Shown here: positions 1 through 6,545 of the stretch, piece by piece | How the letters are laid out: every line of letters starts with the position of its first letter | Numbering within the stretch: the first letter of the stretch is position 1 | Origin: Streptomyces sp. NBS 14/10 | Lineage (GTDB): Bacteria; Actinomycetota; Actinomycetes; Streptomycetales; Streptomycetaceae | Assembly: GCF_002224125.1 (NCBI RefSeq) | Contig: NZ_NCSM01000083.1 | Coordinates: 1-22,377, forward strand | Direction: 5' to 3' | DNA length: 22,377 nt | Translations under genes and position numbers: made by a program | The notes under the pieces: generated by a model | What the model was told of the DNA's origin: nothing | The model's database searches: none | Seen by the model: the letters and a program-made list of their open reading frames with translations, nothing else

Positions 1-1
1 C

Positions 2-22
2 CTGTCCAACGCCCTCGACTAA
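2..22 (+). CDS. C-terminal tail of an upstream gene (partial)
   Basis: The frame beginning at base 2 reads Leu-Ser-Asn-Ala-Leu-Asp and then TAA at 20-22. A perfect terminator-like hairpin follows about 90 nt downstream, which fits the end of a plus-strand gene lying outside the window. Six codons are too few to identify a product, and the frame choice rests only on the stop codon and the downstream hairpin. Confidence 0.3.
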   Translation: MSNALD

Positions 23-110
23 CCCGTCCGACTAACCCACCCAGCTGACGACCGGCCGACCAACCCGGCCCACAGACTCGGGGAGCCGACTCCCCCCGGC
101 TTCCCGCCCC

Positions 111-138
111 GATGGCCCCCGCCCCCGCGGGGGCCATC
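111..138 (+). terminator. Intrinsic-type hairpin, 12-bp perfect stem
   Basis: GATGGCCCCCGC (111-122) pairs perfectly with GCGGGGGCCATC (127-138) across a CCCC loop. No U-tract follows, as is common for Streptomyces terminators. It lies between the plus-strand gene tail ending at 22 and the minus-strand gene ending at 181, so it could serve both as a bidirectional terminator. Confidence 0.7.
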
Positions 139-180
139 GGCGTTGCGGGTGAGACATCAGGTGGGATCTTCCGGCGGTAG

Positions 181-666
181 CTAGGGGAGCACGGGGCAGG
201 GGATGGTCGGGCGGGTCCGGTTCGCGCTGCACGCGACCACGTGGGCGGAGGCGAATCCGGTGCCCCGCAGGTACCAGCCGCCTACGACGTCCCCGCCCCA
301 GCTGAGCCGGTCTTCGGCGGCGGCGAAGCGTTCGGCTTGTCGGGTGGGGTTCTTGTCGTGGTCGGTCATGAAGGTGGAGGTCAGTTGGGTGACCTGGTCT
401 CGGTACCAGGCTGAGGCTTTTCGCGGTTCCTGGAAGGTGGCTTTGATCGTTCTGGCTGGTCGTAGCAGCCAGTGCGCTACCTCCAGGGGTGGTACGTCGC
501 TGGCCATGAAGGCGGGGCTTGCGGCTGCGATCTGCTTCCACTCCTGGGGTGGGATGTTGTGGGTGATGAGGTGGGGTGGTCGGCGTGTGGATTCGTCGTC
601 GTAGGTTCGGCGTTCTCCGATCCAGCGGTAGCAGTGCCAGTGATCAGGTGTGGGCGGTGCTGTCAT
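181..666 (-). CDS. Uncharacterised 161-aa protein
   Basis: I do not recognise a domain. The protein is soluble, with no signal peptide or membrane segment, and is rich in Trp, Arg and His. It opens with a Trp/His/Tyr cluster (HWHCYRW) and has a second Trp/Gly-rich patch near residues 120-130 (WGGDVVGGWYLRGTG). The ATG at 666-664 is supported by an AGGAG Shine-Dalgarno element (minus-strand GCAGGAGCCACC just upstream). Base composition is visibly less G+C rich than in the catabolic genes further right, with T at many third positions, which fits accessory DNA. A GC hairpin lies just upstream at 692-708. It is the last gene of a minus-strand run of small genes; whether it is co-transcribed with them is unclear because hairpins separate them. 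Confidence 0.7.
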   Translation of the reverse strand: MTAPPTPDHWHCYRWIGERRTYDDESTRRPPHLITHNIPPQEWKQIAAASPAFMASDVPPLEVAHWLLRPARTIKATFQEPRKASAWYRDQVTQLTSTFMTDHDKNPTRQAERFAAAEDRLSWGGDVVGGWYLRGTGFASAHVVACSANRTRPTIPCPVLP

Positions 667-691
667 GGTGGCTCCTGCGTGTTGGGAGCGG

Positions 692-708
692 CCCCGCCCA
701 CGGCGGGG
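692..708 (-). terminator. Short GC hairpin between small minus-strand genes
   Basis: CCCCGCC (692-698) pairs with GGCGGGG (702-708) around a 3-nt loop. It lies downstream of the small acidic ORF ending at 737 and upstream of the gene starting at 666. It could be a weak terminator or leader structure. Confidence 0.35.
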
Positions 709-736
709 GCGGTCTGAGGACGCGGCCGCGGTCTGG

Positions 737-889
737 CTAGTGCGCGTACTGGCGTCCGTCGTCGGAGTCGCCGGGCGTCTGGCCGCCGGATGTCGGGGTG
801 TCGGTGTCAGGCATGGTGTCGCCGTCGTCCGGGTCGTGGCGGGTGGCGTGCTGTAATCGCACTGGGCCTCCTGTGAGTTGGGGTGTCAT
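737..889 (-). CDS. Possible 50-aa acidic, Pro/Thr/Asp-rich small protein
   Basis: Reading from ATG at 889-887 gives a 50-residue hydrophilic peptide with many Asp, Thr, Gly and Pro residues and no Cys. The strong hairpin at 906-950 would separate it from the coupled trio upstream. The Shine-Dalgarno match is poor: a GAGGA about 15 nt upstream. A later internal ATG at 814 or a TTG at 931 are alternative starts. The composition could be an intrinsically disordered small protein or chance. No family is recognised. Confidence 0.35.
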   Translation of the reverse strand: MTPQLTGGPVRLQHATRHDPDDGDTMPDTDTPTSGGQTPGDSDDGRQYAH

Positions 890-905
890 CGCGCGGTTGC
901 GCGGT

Positions 906-950
906 CCTCGTCCCGGCCCACTGGCCTGCAAGCGGGAGGCCGGGACGAGG
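906..950 (-). terminator. 13-bp perfect hairpin downstream of the coupled trio
   Basis: CCTCGTCCCGGCC (906-918) and GGCCGGGACGAGG (938-950) are exact inverted repeats with a 19-nt loop. It begins 35 nt past the stop of the small gene at 985-1188, so a factor-independent-like terminator for that operon is the simplest reading. A regulatory dyad for the small ORF at 889 is possible. Confidence 0.6.
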
Positions 951-984
951 GGTCTGTGGGGTTTGCCACCAGCGGCCCACCGGT

Positions 985-1188
985 CTATGTGGCGTCCGCC
1001 TTGTGGCAGTCGCAGTCACAGCGGACGGTGAGGATGAGCGCGCCAACAGTCGCGGGCGGTATGGGTGCCGCGCGTACCTCGCCGGGCCCTTTGCAGAATG
1101 CGTGGATCTCGGCGGGTGTGGTGTCGGGCTCGGCGGTGTACAGCGCGCAGTACGGCGACAGACGCCGAGCGCCGACCGGGACGGTCAC
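985..1188 (-). CDS. 67-aa Cys-rich small protein
   Basis: The GTG start at 1188-1186 overlaps the TGA of the preceding gene as GTGA (1185-1188), a classic translational-coupling arrangement that fixes the start despite a longer open frame upstream. The protein has Cys at residues 14 and 32 and a dense C-terminal CDCDCH cluster (57-62), suggesting metal binding. No known family is recognised. It is the third member of a minus-strand trio (1801 to 985) followed by a strong hairpin. Confidence 0.6.
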   Translation of the reverse strand: MTVPVGARRLSPYCALYTAEPDTTPAEIHAFCKGPGEVRAAPIPPATVGALILTVRCDCDCHKADAT

Positions 1189-1370
1189 GTCGCGTGCCTC
1201 TCGCGCTGCAGGGTGACGAGCACGGCGTACAGGTCGGCATCGGGGTGCGGCCGTCGGCGGTAGCACTCCGGGCACAGGTGCCGCAGACACCCGGGCCCGG
1301 ACGCCGACGCGCGCAGCACGGTGATCGGTTCGCGGGTGGGCTTATCGCAGCGATAGCAGCACTCGGTCAC
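1185..1370 (-). CDS. 61-aa zinc-ribbon-like small protein
   Basis: The GTG start at 1370-1368 overlaps the TGA of the gene upstream (GTGA, 1367-1370), and its own TGA overlaps the GTG of the gene downstream, so it is coupled on both sides. Cys4, Cys5 and Cys8 and then Cys28, Cys33 and Cys36 (CCxxC ... CPEC) form a plausible treble-clef or zinc-ribbon ligand set. The rest is short and basic, with a C-terminal helix-like segment. Function is unknown. Nucleic-acid or protein binding through a zinc site is an inference from the Cys spacing only. Confidence 0.65.
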   Translation of the reverse strand: MTECCYRCDKPTREPITVLRASASGPGCLRHLCPECYRRRPHPDADLYAVLVTLQRERHAT

Positions 1371-1801
1371 CGGCGGGCCCCCTCGCGTGGGCCCAGCGCC
1401 GCGCTGGTGGCGATCTTCAGCGCGGCGAGGAGAACCGTCGGGTCGGTGAGGTGTCGGCCGTACCGGAGCGGTACGCGCCAGCGGACGCCAGGCCCGGTCG
1501 TGCGAGCCACCGGTGGCACCTCGATGTAGGCGGTCGCTCCCCACACCTGGACGGCGGGCAGCAGGCTCATGTCCCATGCGACGGCGGCGCCCGGCTTGAT
1601 CAGCCAGTACAGCACCCGGTCGATCGGATTCTCGATGGCCGCGCCCGTCGTCGCCCCCAGTAAGTCGAGGGCGCGTTCGCCGATGCCGATCGAGAGAGGG
1701 ACGCGCACGACGTCCCATGACGTGCCAGCGGGCTGCAGCTGCGCGTTCTGCCCGCTGGGCGGCGTCCATTGCAGGACGCGGTGGTTGTTCGTTGTCTCCA
1801 C
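1367..1801 (-). CDS. Conserved-looking actinobacterial protein, ~144 aa (possible primase/polymerase-like fold)
   Basis: The product is a soluble mixed alpha/beta protein with a run of hydrophobic strand-like motifs: WDVVRVP, RVLYWLIKPGAAVAWD, YIEVPPVA, and then WRVPL and a terminal helix (LTDPTVLLAALKIA). This pattern recalls small Streptomyces proteins that resemble part of the bifunctional DNA primase/polymerase domain, but I see no catalytic acidic triad, so enzymatic activity should not be assumed. I chose GTG at 1801 because GGGGAA lies 5 nt upstream. ATG at 1819 and GTG at 1837 are alternatives giving 150-156 aa. It heads the coupled trio and diverges from the HTH/TPR regulator at 1964, so the two units probably share one control region. 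Confidence 0.65.
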   Translation of the reverse strand: METTNNHRVLQWTPPSGQNAQLQPAGTSWDVVRVPLSIGIGERALDLLGATTGAAIENPIDRVLYWLIKPGAAVAWDMSLLPAVQVWGATAYIEVPPVARTTGPGVRWRVPLRYGRHLTDPTVLLAALKIATSAALGPREGARR

Positions 1802-1885
1802 GGAATTCCCCGGCATCATCGGCGAAGGGGCTGGCACACATCGAGATTGGCTGCCTGACAGCGATTACGGGATGACCGGCAAGGG

Positions 1886-1900
1886 TTACCGAGGCGGTAA
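1886..1900. promoter_or_regulatory. Operator-like dyad in the divergent promoter region
   Basis: TTACCG (1886-1891) and CGGTAA (1895-1900) are exact inverted repeats with a 3-nt spacer. The dyad sits midway between the minus-strand trio (start near 1801) and the regulator start at 1964. An XRE-family regulator binding its own divergent promoter is the obvious candidate ligand. No convincing -10/-35 pair could be assigned on either strand. Confidence 0.45.
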
Positions 1901-1963
1901 TACGCTCGTTCTTGGTTTGGCACAGCGGTTTACTCGCCGACCATCAACCCGGAAGCCAGGCCC

Positions 1964-3418
1964 ATGGATGCCACCACCCCCGGCCCACTCGCCTCAGGCG
2001 TTCTCGACAGGGACGACCTGCGTCGAGCCCTGGATGAGCACGACTTCGCCGCAGCGTTCTCCCTGATCAAAAAGTGGGGCGGCTTATCACAGAACCGGAT
2101 CGCCGCAGCCTGCCAACTCACCCCTGGCAAAGTCTCCACGATCATGAACGGAACCAGCCGCGTGACCTCCATGGAGGTCATCCGCCGGATCTCTGACGGG
2201 CTACGCATCCCAGGGCACCTGGTTGGCCTCGCGCCTCGCTTATGGGAGAGCGCGAGCGACACACAACCACCAGATGCAGCGCCGCTTTCCGACACCGGGC
2301 GCTCGGACGACGACGCCGTACCGTGGAGACCGGCCGTCACCACCGGCATGGCCGCCGAACTCACCGGGAGCGATCTGATGGACCGCCGATCCGTGACGCG
2401 CGCCTTCGCAGGTATTGTCACCGGGGCGCCACTGCTTGATGCCCTCGACGGGTGGCGCACACCCGTTGCTACCGATGACCGGTCACGTCGCCCAGGGCGC
2501 CTGGGCGCACACGAGGTGGAAGAGCTGGAGACCACCGCACGGGCCTTCCGCCAGTGGGGCCGCAGCGGTGGAGGCGGCCTCTACAGAAGGGCTGTCGCGG
2601 GACAACTCGCCGACGTGGCGGCAGCCCTCGATGAGCACCAGGCCCCGGACATTGAGGGGCGCCTGTACACCGTCATGGCCGAGCTGGCTGGAACAGCGGC
2701 CTCCATGGCTTGGGATATCGGCCAGCAGCGCCGCGCCCAGGAGTACTACAAGTTGGCGCTTCGTGCGGCTCACACAGCTGGTGACCTTCCATTCGGTGCC
2801 AACGTCCTTGCGGGCATGGCGCGCCAGATGCTCTACCAGGACCGTCCACATGACGCTCTCGAACTGGTGCGCCTCGCTCAGGACGGCGTCAGGCACACAG
2901 CCGGGCCCAGGCTGCGAGCAATGCTGCACACCCGCGAGGCGTGGGCCCTGGCCAGCATGGACCGGCCTTCCGGCTTCCGGCGTGCGACCGAGCAGGCTGC
3001 CGAGGCGCTCAGCGCCGCTGACCGACGGGAGACCGAGCCGCACTGGATCGGCTACTTCGACGACGCCGAGCTTGCCGGAGTCACCGGCGGCAGGCTCCTG
3101 GAGATGGCCCGCTCACAACCTCGTGCCTACGCGGTCAAGGCTGCCGATCACATTCGGGCAGCGTTGGACCAGCGTGGCCCGGAGGCTGGACGCAGCCACG
3201 CCCTGGACTGGATCGGTCTCGCTGAAACCGCGTTCCTGCTCGGCGATCTGCAAAGTGCGGCTGACTACTCGCGGCGCGCTGTCGATGTTGCGTCCCGTCT
3301 CCGCTCGGGGCGTGTGCGCGCGCAGTTGGCCCAGCTGTACCCGTACACGGTGGGGAACGGCGTGCCCCGGGCCGTAGCCGATGTTCGCGGTAGCATCCGG
3401 AGCTTGCTGACCGCATGA
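1964..3418 (+). CDS. XRE-family HTH regulator with C-terminal TPR-like domain
   Basis: This 484-aa cytoplasmic protein has an N-terminal XRE/cro-like helix-turn-helix at about residues 32-85. It includes a LSQNRIAAACQLTPGKVSTI recognition region and a SMEVIRRISDGLRIP segment. From about residue 185 to the end it is almost entirely alpha-helical, with repeated Ala/Leu/Tyr/Arg helix pairs typical of TPR-like superhelices (for example AQEYYKLALRAAHTAGDL and ALELVRLAQDGV). Such domains usually bind a peptide, small ligand or partner protein. The ATG at 1964 has a weak GGAA upstream. Two leucines inside or just after the HTH, L41 (2084-2086) and L93 (2240-2242), are encoded by the rare TTA codon, implying dependence on the bldA tRNA. 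The SLOG gene follows after 13 nt, so the two are almost certainly one transcript. Confidence 0.85.
   Translation: MDATTPGPLASGVLDRDDLRRALDEHDFAAAFSLIKKWGGLSQNRIAAACQLTPGKVSTIMNGTSRVTSMEVIRRISDGLRIPGHLVGLAPRLWESASDTQPPDAAPLSDTGRSDDDAVPWRPAVTTGMAAELTGSDLMDRRSVTRAFAGIVTGAPLLDALDGWRTPVATDDRSRRPGRLGAHEVEELETTARAFRQWGRSGGGGLYRRAVAGQLADVAAALDEHQAPDIEGRLYTVMAELAGTAASMAWDIGQQRRAQEYYKLALRAAHTAGDLPFGANVLAGMARQMLYQDRPHDALELVRLAQDGVRHTAGPRLRAMLHTREAWALASMDRPSGFRRATEQAAEALSAADRRETEPHWIGYFDDAELAGVTGGRLLEMARSQPRAYAVKAADHIRAALDQRGPEAGRSHALDWIGLAETAFLLGDLQSAADYSRRAVDVASRLRSGRVRAQLAQLYPYTVGNGVPRAVADVRGSIRSLLTA
2084..2242 (+). other. Two TTA (bldA-type) leucine codons
   Basis: In-frame TTA codons occur at 2084-2086 (residue 41, within the HTH) and 2240-2242 (residue 93). 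In Streptomyces, TTA is read only by the developmentally regulated bldA tRNA, so accumulation of the regulator is probably tied to growth phase. Confidence 0.8.
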
Positions 3419-3431
3419 CGAGGTGGATGCG

Positions 3432-3920
3432 ATGACGACGATCGCCGTGACCGGACACATGGACCTCACCGAGGACTCGGTGCCGCTGGTGCGCGGGGAA
3501 CTGGACAAGCTCCTCGCCGCGTACGAACCCTCCAACCTCGTCGGCATGTCGTGCATCGCGCGGGGCAGCGACAGCCTGTTCGCGGATGCCGTCCTGGCCG
3601 TGGGCGGGCGGCTGGTCGTGGTGGTTCCGTCGCGGGATTACCGGGAGGCCAAGGTGAAGCCGGACCACGCCGCGACCTTCGACCGGCTCATGGACGCGGC
3701 GAATGAGGTGCTGGTGATGCCGCATGCCACGGCGAACCGCGAGGCGTACGAAGCGGCGAACGCCGTACTGCTGGAGCGGGCGGACCGTCTGGTGGCCGTG
3801 TGGAACGGGCAGCCGCCGACCGGCAAGGGCGGGGGCACGGCGGACGTGGTGTACGAGGCGCGTGAGGCGGGGCTGCCCGTGGACGTCGTATGGCCGGACG
3901 GGGCGTCCCGCCAGGCATGA
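3432..3920 (+). CDS. SLOG-superfamily (DprA/LOG/YpsA-like) nucleotide-binding protein
   Basis: The 162-aa Rossmann-like protein opens with TGHMDLT after a first beta strand. It then has the Gly-rich loop GMSCIARGSDSLFAD (about residues 35-50) and a late strand-loop-helix ADRLVAVWNGQ followed by GKGGGTADVV (about 120-143). This GxxxGxD plus GGT pattern is typical of SLOG folds, which bind nucleotides or nucleotide-derived ligands and occur in DprA, LOG and several conflict or signalling systems. A phosphoribohydrolase PGGxGTxxE motif is not complete, so LOG enzymatic activity is not implied. The start is ATG at 3432 with GAGG at 3420-3423. A GTG at 3423 overlaps that element and is less likely. 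It lies 13 nt after the regulator stop, suggesting it makes or senses the ligand the TPR domain reads (inference). Confidence 0.75.
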   Translation: MTTIAVTGHMDLTEDSVPLVRGELDKLLAAYEPSNLVGMSCIARGSDSLFADAVLAVGGRLVVVVPSRDYREAKVKPDHAATFDRLMDAANEVLVMPHATANREAYEAANAVLLERADRLVAVWNGQPPTGKGGGTADVVYEAREAGLPVDVVWPDGASRQA

Positions 3921-4011
3921 CGAAAGCCTGCCCCGGATACCCGGAGTAGCTAGGCGGATTGGCCTTGCTCCTGCGGAATGCGGTGGCGGGGGAGCCAGGT
4001 TGCACCGGGGT

Positions 4012-4956
4012 ATGAAGGCTATTGGTGTTTACGACTTCGGCGGTCCGGAAGCGCTGCGTGTCCTGGAGTTGCCCGAACCGCAGGCGGGCCCCGGTGAGGT
4101 CCGCATCCGTGTGCACGCGGCGGCTGTGAATCCGACCGATGTCATGTTGCGGACCGGTGGCCATGCCGTGCGCATGTCCGACCGTCGGCCCCCGTTCGTG
4201 CCCGGCATGGACGCCGCCGGCGTCATCGACCAGCTCGGCCCCGGGGCTGATGACCGCCTCGCCGTGGGCCAACCGGTGGTCGCGATGGTGCTGTTCACCA
4301 GCGCGCACGGCGGAGCCTACGCCGAGCAGATCGTGGTGCCCGCCGCCTCGGTGGTGCCGGCGCCCGAGGGGGTGGACTTCCCCGCCGCGTCCACTCTGCT
4401 CATGAACGCCATGACCGCACGCCTCGCCCTGGACGTGCTGGCCGTACCGCCTGGCGGAACCGTCGCCGTGACCGGTGCGGCCGGTGCCGTCGGCGGGTAC
4501 GCGGTGGAGCTGGCCAAGGCCGACGGGCTGACCGTCATCGCGGACGCCGCCCCGTACGACACCGACCGGGTGCGCGGGTTCGGCGCCGACCACGTTGTCG
4601 AGCGCGGCACCGATGTCGCCGCTCGCATTCGCGCGCTGGCACCGGACGGTGTTCCCGGCCTCGTGGATGGCTCGATACAGACCACGGAGATTGTGCCCGC
4701 CATCGCCGACGGCGGGGCCTTGGCCGAGCTGCGGGGCTGGTCCGGCCCGGCCGAGCGCGGCATCCGCGTGTGCCCGGTGATGGTGGCGTCCGCTATCACC
4801 GACACCGAGCGGCTGGACACGCTGCGCCGCCAGGCCGAGGACGGCACTCTGACGCTGCATGTCGCCGACGTGCTTCCCGCCGAGGAGGCGGCCAAGGCCC
4901 ACCGCCTCCTGGAGGCCGGCGGCCTGCGTGGCCGGTTGGTGCTGGACTTCTCCTGA
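4012..4956 (+). CDS. NADP-dependent quinone oxidoreductase-like MDR enzyme
   Basis: The 314-aa protein begins MKAIGVYDFGG, the usual start of zinc-free medium-chain dehydrogenases related to zeta-crystallin/quinone oxidoreductase. It has the GroES-like N-terminal half with AAVNPTDVMLR and FVPGMDAAGVI, the coenzyme-binding motif TGAAGAVGGYAVELAK (about residues 161-176), and a C-terminal AKAHRLLEAGGLRGRLVL segment. The catalytic Zn Cys/His ligands of alcohol dehydrogenases are absent. Expected activity is NAD(P)H-dependent reduction of quinones or alpha,beta-unsaturated carbonyls in the cytoplasm. The open frame extends upstream, but family alignment fixes the start at 4012. The only upstream purine-rich element is a weak GGGG next to the ATG. 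It is not obviously co-transcribed with the SLOG gene, from which 91 nt separate it. Confidence 0.88.
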   Translation: MKAIGVYDFGGPEALRVLELPEPQAGPGEVRIRVHAAAVNPTDVMLRTGGHAVRMSDRRPPFVPGMDAAGVIDQLGPGADDRLAVGQPVVAMVLFTSAHGGAYAEQIVVPAASVVPAPEGVDFPAASTLLMNAMTARLALDVLAVPPGGTVAVTGAAGAVGGYAVELAKADGLTVIADAAPYDTDRVRGFGADHVVERGTDVAARIRALAPDGVPGLVDGSIQTTEIVPAIADGGALAELRGWSGPAERGIRVCPVMVASAITDTERLDTLRRQAEDGTLTLHVADVLPAEEAAKAHRLLEAGGLRGRLVLDFS

Positions 4957-4987
4957 CGGTCTCGTATGCGAACGGTCTCGTGTGCGA
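4956..4987. repeat. Tandem 16-nt direct repeat after the MDR gene
   Basis: ACGGTCTCGTATGCGA (4956-4971) is followed immediately by ACGGTCTCGTGTGCGA (4972-4987), one mismatch apart. The first copy starts at the last base of the stop codon, and the second overlaps the left arm of the downstream hairpin. Confidence 0.7.
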
Positions 4988-5021
4988 CTTCAACTGATCG
5001 TTCCAGGATGAGTTCGCACAC
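4980..5021. terminator. Possible bidirectional terminator hairpin between convergent genes
   Basis: GTGTGCGA (4980-4987) and TCGCACAC (5014-5021) are exact inverted repeats with a 26-nt loop. They lie between the convergent ends of the MDR gene (4956) and the thiolase gene (5058). The long loop makes it only a moderate terminator candidate. Confidence 0.4.
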
Positions 5022-5057
5022 CGCGTGAGCACGGGGGCGAGCCCTCTCCCGGACGGC

Positions 5058-6242
5058 TTACCCGATGGCTTCCAGCACCGTCGCGTTCGCGAGCCCGCCC
5101 GCCTCGCACATGGTCTGCAGCGCATACCGCGCGCCGCGCTCGCGCATGGCTCCGACCAGGGTGGTCATCAGCCGGGCGCCGCTGGCGCCGAGGGGGTGGC
5201 CGAGGGCGATGGCGCCGCCGTTGACGTTGACCTTCTCCGGATCCGCGCCCGTTTCCTGCTGCCAGGCCAGGACCACGCTGGCGAATGCCTCGTTGACCTC
5301 GAACAGGTCGATGTCCGTGAGGTCGAGCCCGGCGCGGCGCAGCACCTTCTCGGTGGCGGGGATGACGCCGGTGAGCATCAGCAGGGGATCCGAGCCGGTG
5401 ACGGCGAAGCTGTGGAGCCGGGCCCTGGGGCGGAGACCGAGGCGGGCCGCGGTTTCGCTGGTGGTGATGAGGAGCGCGGCGGCGCCGTCGTTGACCGGGC
5501 TGCTGTTGCCCGCCGTCACCGACCACTGGATCTGCGGAAACCGCTCGGCGAACCCGGGGTCGGCGAAGGCCGGCCGTAGTCCGGCCAGGACCTCGGGCGT
5601 GGTGGCGGGCCGGATGGACTCGTCCGTGTCCACCGTGCGCCCGCCCACCCGTACAGGGGCGAGCTCGGCGGCGAGCCGGCCTTCGGCGGTCGCGCGGGCC
5701 GCCTTCTGGTGGGACGCGGTGGCGAACTCGTCCATCTGGTCGCGCGTCAGGGACCACTTGGCGGCGATCAGCTCGGCGCTGATCCCCTGGGGCACCAGGC
5801 CCTCGGGGTAGCGGGCCGCGATCCCGGGCCCGAACGGATCGACGCCCGCGGGCACGTTCGACCACATGGGCACCCGGCTCATGGACTCCACCCCACAGGC
5901 CACCACCAGGTCATACGCCCCGGAGATCACCCCCTGCGCGGCGAAGTGCACGGCCTGCTGCGAGGACCCGCACTGCCGGTCCACGGTGGTCGCCGGGACC
6001 GTATCGGGGAAACCGGCGGAGAGCCATGCGTACCGGGTGAGGTTCATGGCCTGCTCGCCCACCTGGTCGACGCAGCCGCCGATGACGTCGTCGACCAGGG
6101 CCGGGTCCACCCCGCTCCGCTCGACGAGGGCGCCCAGCGTATGCGCCAGCAGCTCCACCGGATGCACCCCGGCGAGCGCGCCGCCGGGCTTGCCCTTGCC
6201 GATGGGGGTGCGGACGGCTTCGACGATGACGGCGTCGCGCAT
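5058..6242 (-). CDS. Thiolase (acetyl-CoA C-acyltransferase family)
   Basis: At 394 aa this is the normal thiolase length. The nucleophile Cys91 sits in VDRQCGSSQQAVH, the NEAFA motif lies near residue 312, GHPLGASGAR carries the catalytic His, and the C-terminal MCEAGG holds the second active-site Cys. The enzyme makes or cleaves beta-ketoacyl-CoA, either in degradative beta-oxidation or in acetoacetyl-CoA synthesis; sequence alone does not decide direction. The start MRDAVIVEAVRTPIGK is canonical and has a strong GAGGAGG just upstream. A 9-bp dyad 51-74 nt upstream could be an operator. No other beta-oxidation gene is adjacent, so it appears to be a single-gene unit. Confidence 0.93.
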   Translation of the reverse strand: MRDAVIVEAVRTPIGKGKPGGALAGVHPVELLAHTLGALVERSGVDPALVDDVIGGCVDQVGEQAMNLTRYAWLSAGFPDTVPATTVDRQCGSSQQAVHFAAQGVISGAYDLVVACGVESMSRVPMWSNVPAGVDPFGPGIAARYPEGLVPQGISAELIAAKWSLTRDQMDEFATASHQKAARATAEGRLAAELAPVRVGGRTVDTDESIRPATTPEVLAGLRPAFADPGFAERFPQIQWSVTAGNSSPVNDGAAALLITTSETAARLGLRPRARLHSFAVTGSDPLLMLTGVIPATEKVLRRAGLDLTDIDLFEVNEAFASVVLAWQQETGADPEKVNVNGGAIALGHPLGASGARLMTTLVGAMRERGARYALQTMCEAGGLANATVLEAIG

Positions 6243-6292
6243 GGCGATCGCCTCCTCTTTCAGCGGGTCCGTAAGTTTGTTTTTCCAACGCT

Positions 6293-6316
6293 CCTTGCTA
6301 CCGCAGAGTAGCAAGG
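6293..6316 (-). promoter_or_regulatory. 9-bp dyad upstream of thiolase, operator-like
   Basis: CCTTGCTAC (6293-6301) and GTAGCAAGG (6308-6316) are perfect inverted repeats with a 6-nt spacer. They lie 51-74 nt upstream of the thiolase start, in the expected promoter position. Size and symmetry fit a TetR- or GntR-family operator. No such regulator is adjacent, so the binding protein would be encoded elsewhere. Confidence 0.45.
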
Positions 6317-6516
6317 GGGTCGCGGCGCCACAACCCTCGTCCTCCACAGGGGAGTGCCACGACATACGCCGGGCTGCCCAGCTCGGCGTGGATCAGGAAT
6401 CTCGCGGACCGCTTTTCCTTGCCGGGCAGCTCGCCCGAGCCGTCGGCGCCCTCGGCCGTACGAGCCCAATCGGCTTGTCAGATCGGATGGTTACGGTCAG
6501 GCAACGCGAGGGTGAG

Positions 6517-6534
6517 CCCCCGGGAAACCGGGGG
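6517..6534 (+). promoter_or_regulatory. GNRA-tetraloop hairpin overlapping a Shine-Dalgarno element
   Basis: CCCCCGG (6517-6523) and CCGGGGG (6528-6534) form a perfect 7-bp stem capped by GAAA. Its 3' arm overlaps the ribosome-binding site of the downstream gene (GGGGGAGG, 6530-6537; start GTG at 6546). Folding would partly hide the site, suggesting translational control or ribosome standby. Confidence 0.55.
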
Positions 6535-6545
6535 AGGATGTATCC

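Larger units (their letters stand above)
6243..6545. other. 303-nt intergenic region, divergent promoters
   Basis: This holds the leaders of the divergent thiolase (minus) and DUF5519 (plus) genes. Two structures stand out: the 9-bp dyad at 6293-6316 and the GAAA-capped hairpin at 6517-6534. Between 6320 and 6510 I see no credible gene, RNA or repeat. Confidence 0.6.

Noticed and set aside
1185..1841. A 218-aa reading of the zinc-ribbon frame from 1841
   Set aside because: Its upstream part is the out-of-phase shadow of the gene at 1367-1801. The GTGA overlap at 1370 gives the real 61-aa start.
2415..3377. A 320-codon plus-strand frame within the regulator gene
   Set aside because: It is an out-of-phase reading, rich in Ser, Arg and Trp, of the TPR-like region. 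It has no domain pattern and is nested completely.
1..4000. An integrated mobile element as an explanation for the accessory region
   Set aside because: Small orphan genes and lower G+C suggest transfer, but no integrase, relaxase, tRNA or att-like direct repeat is visible, so I did not annotate an element.
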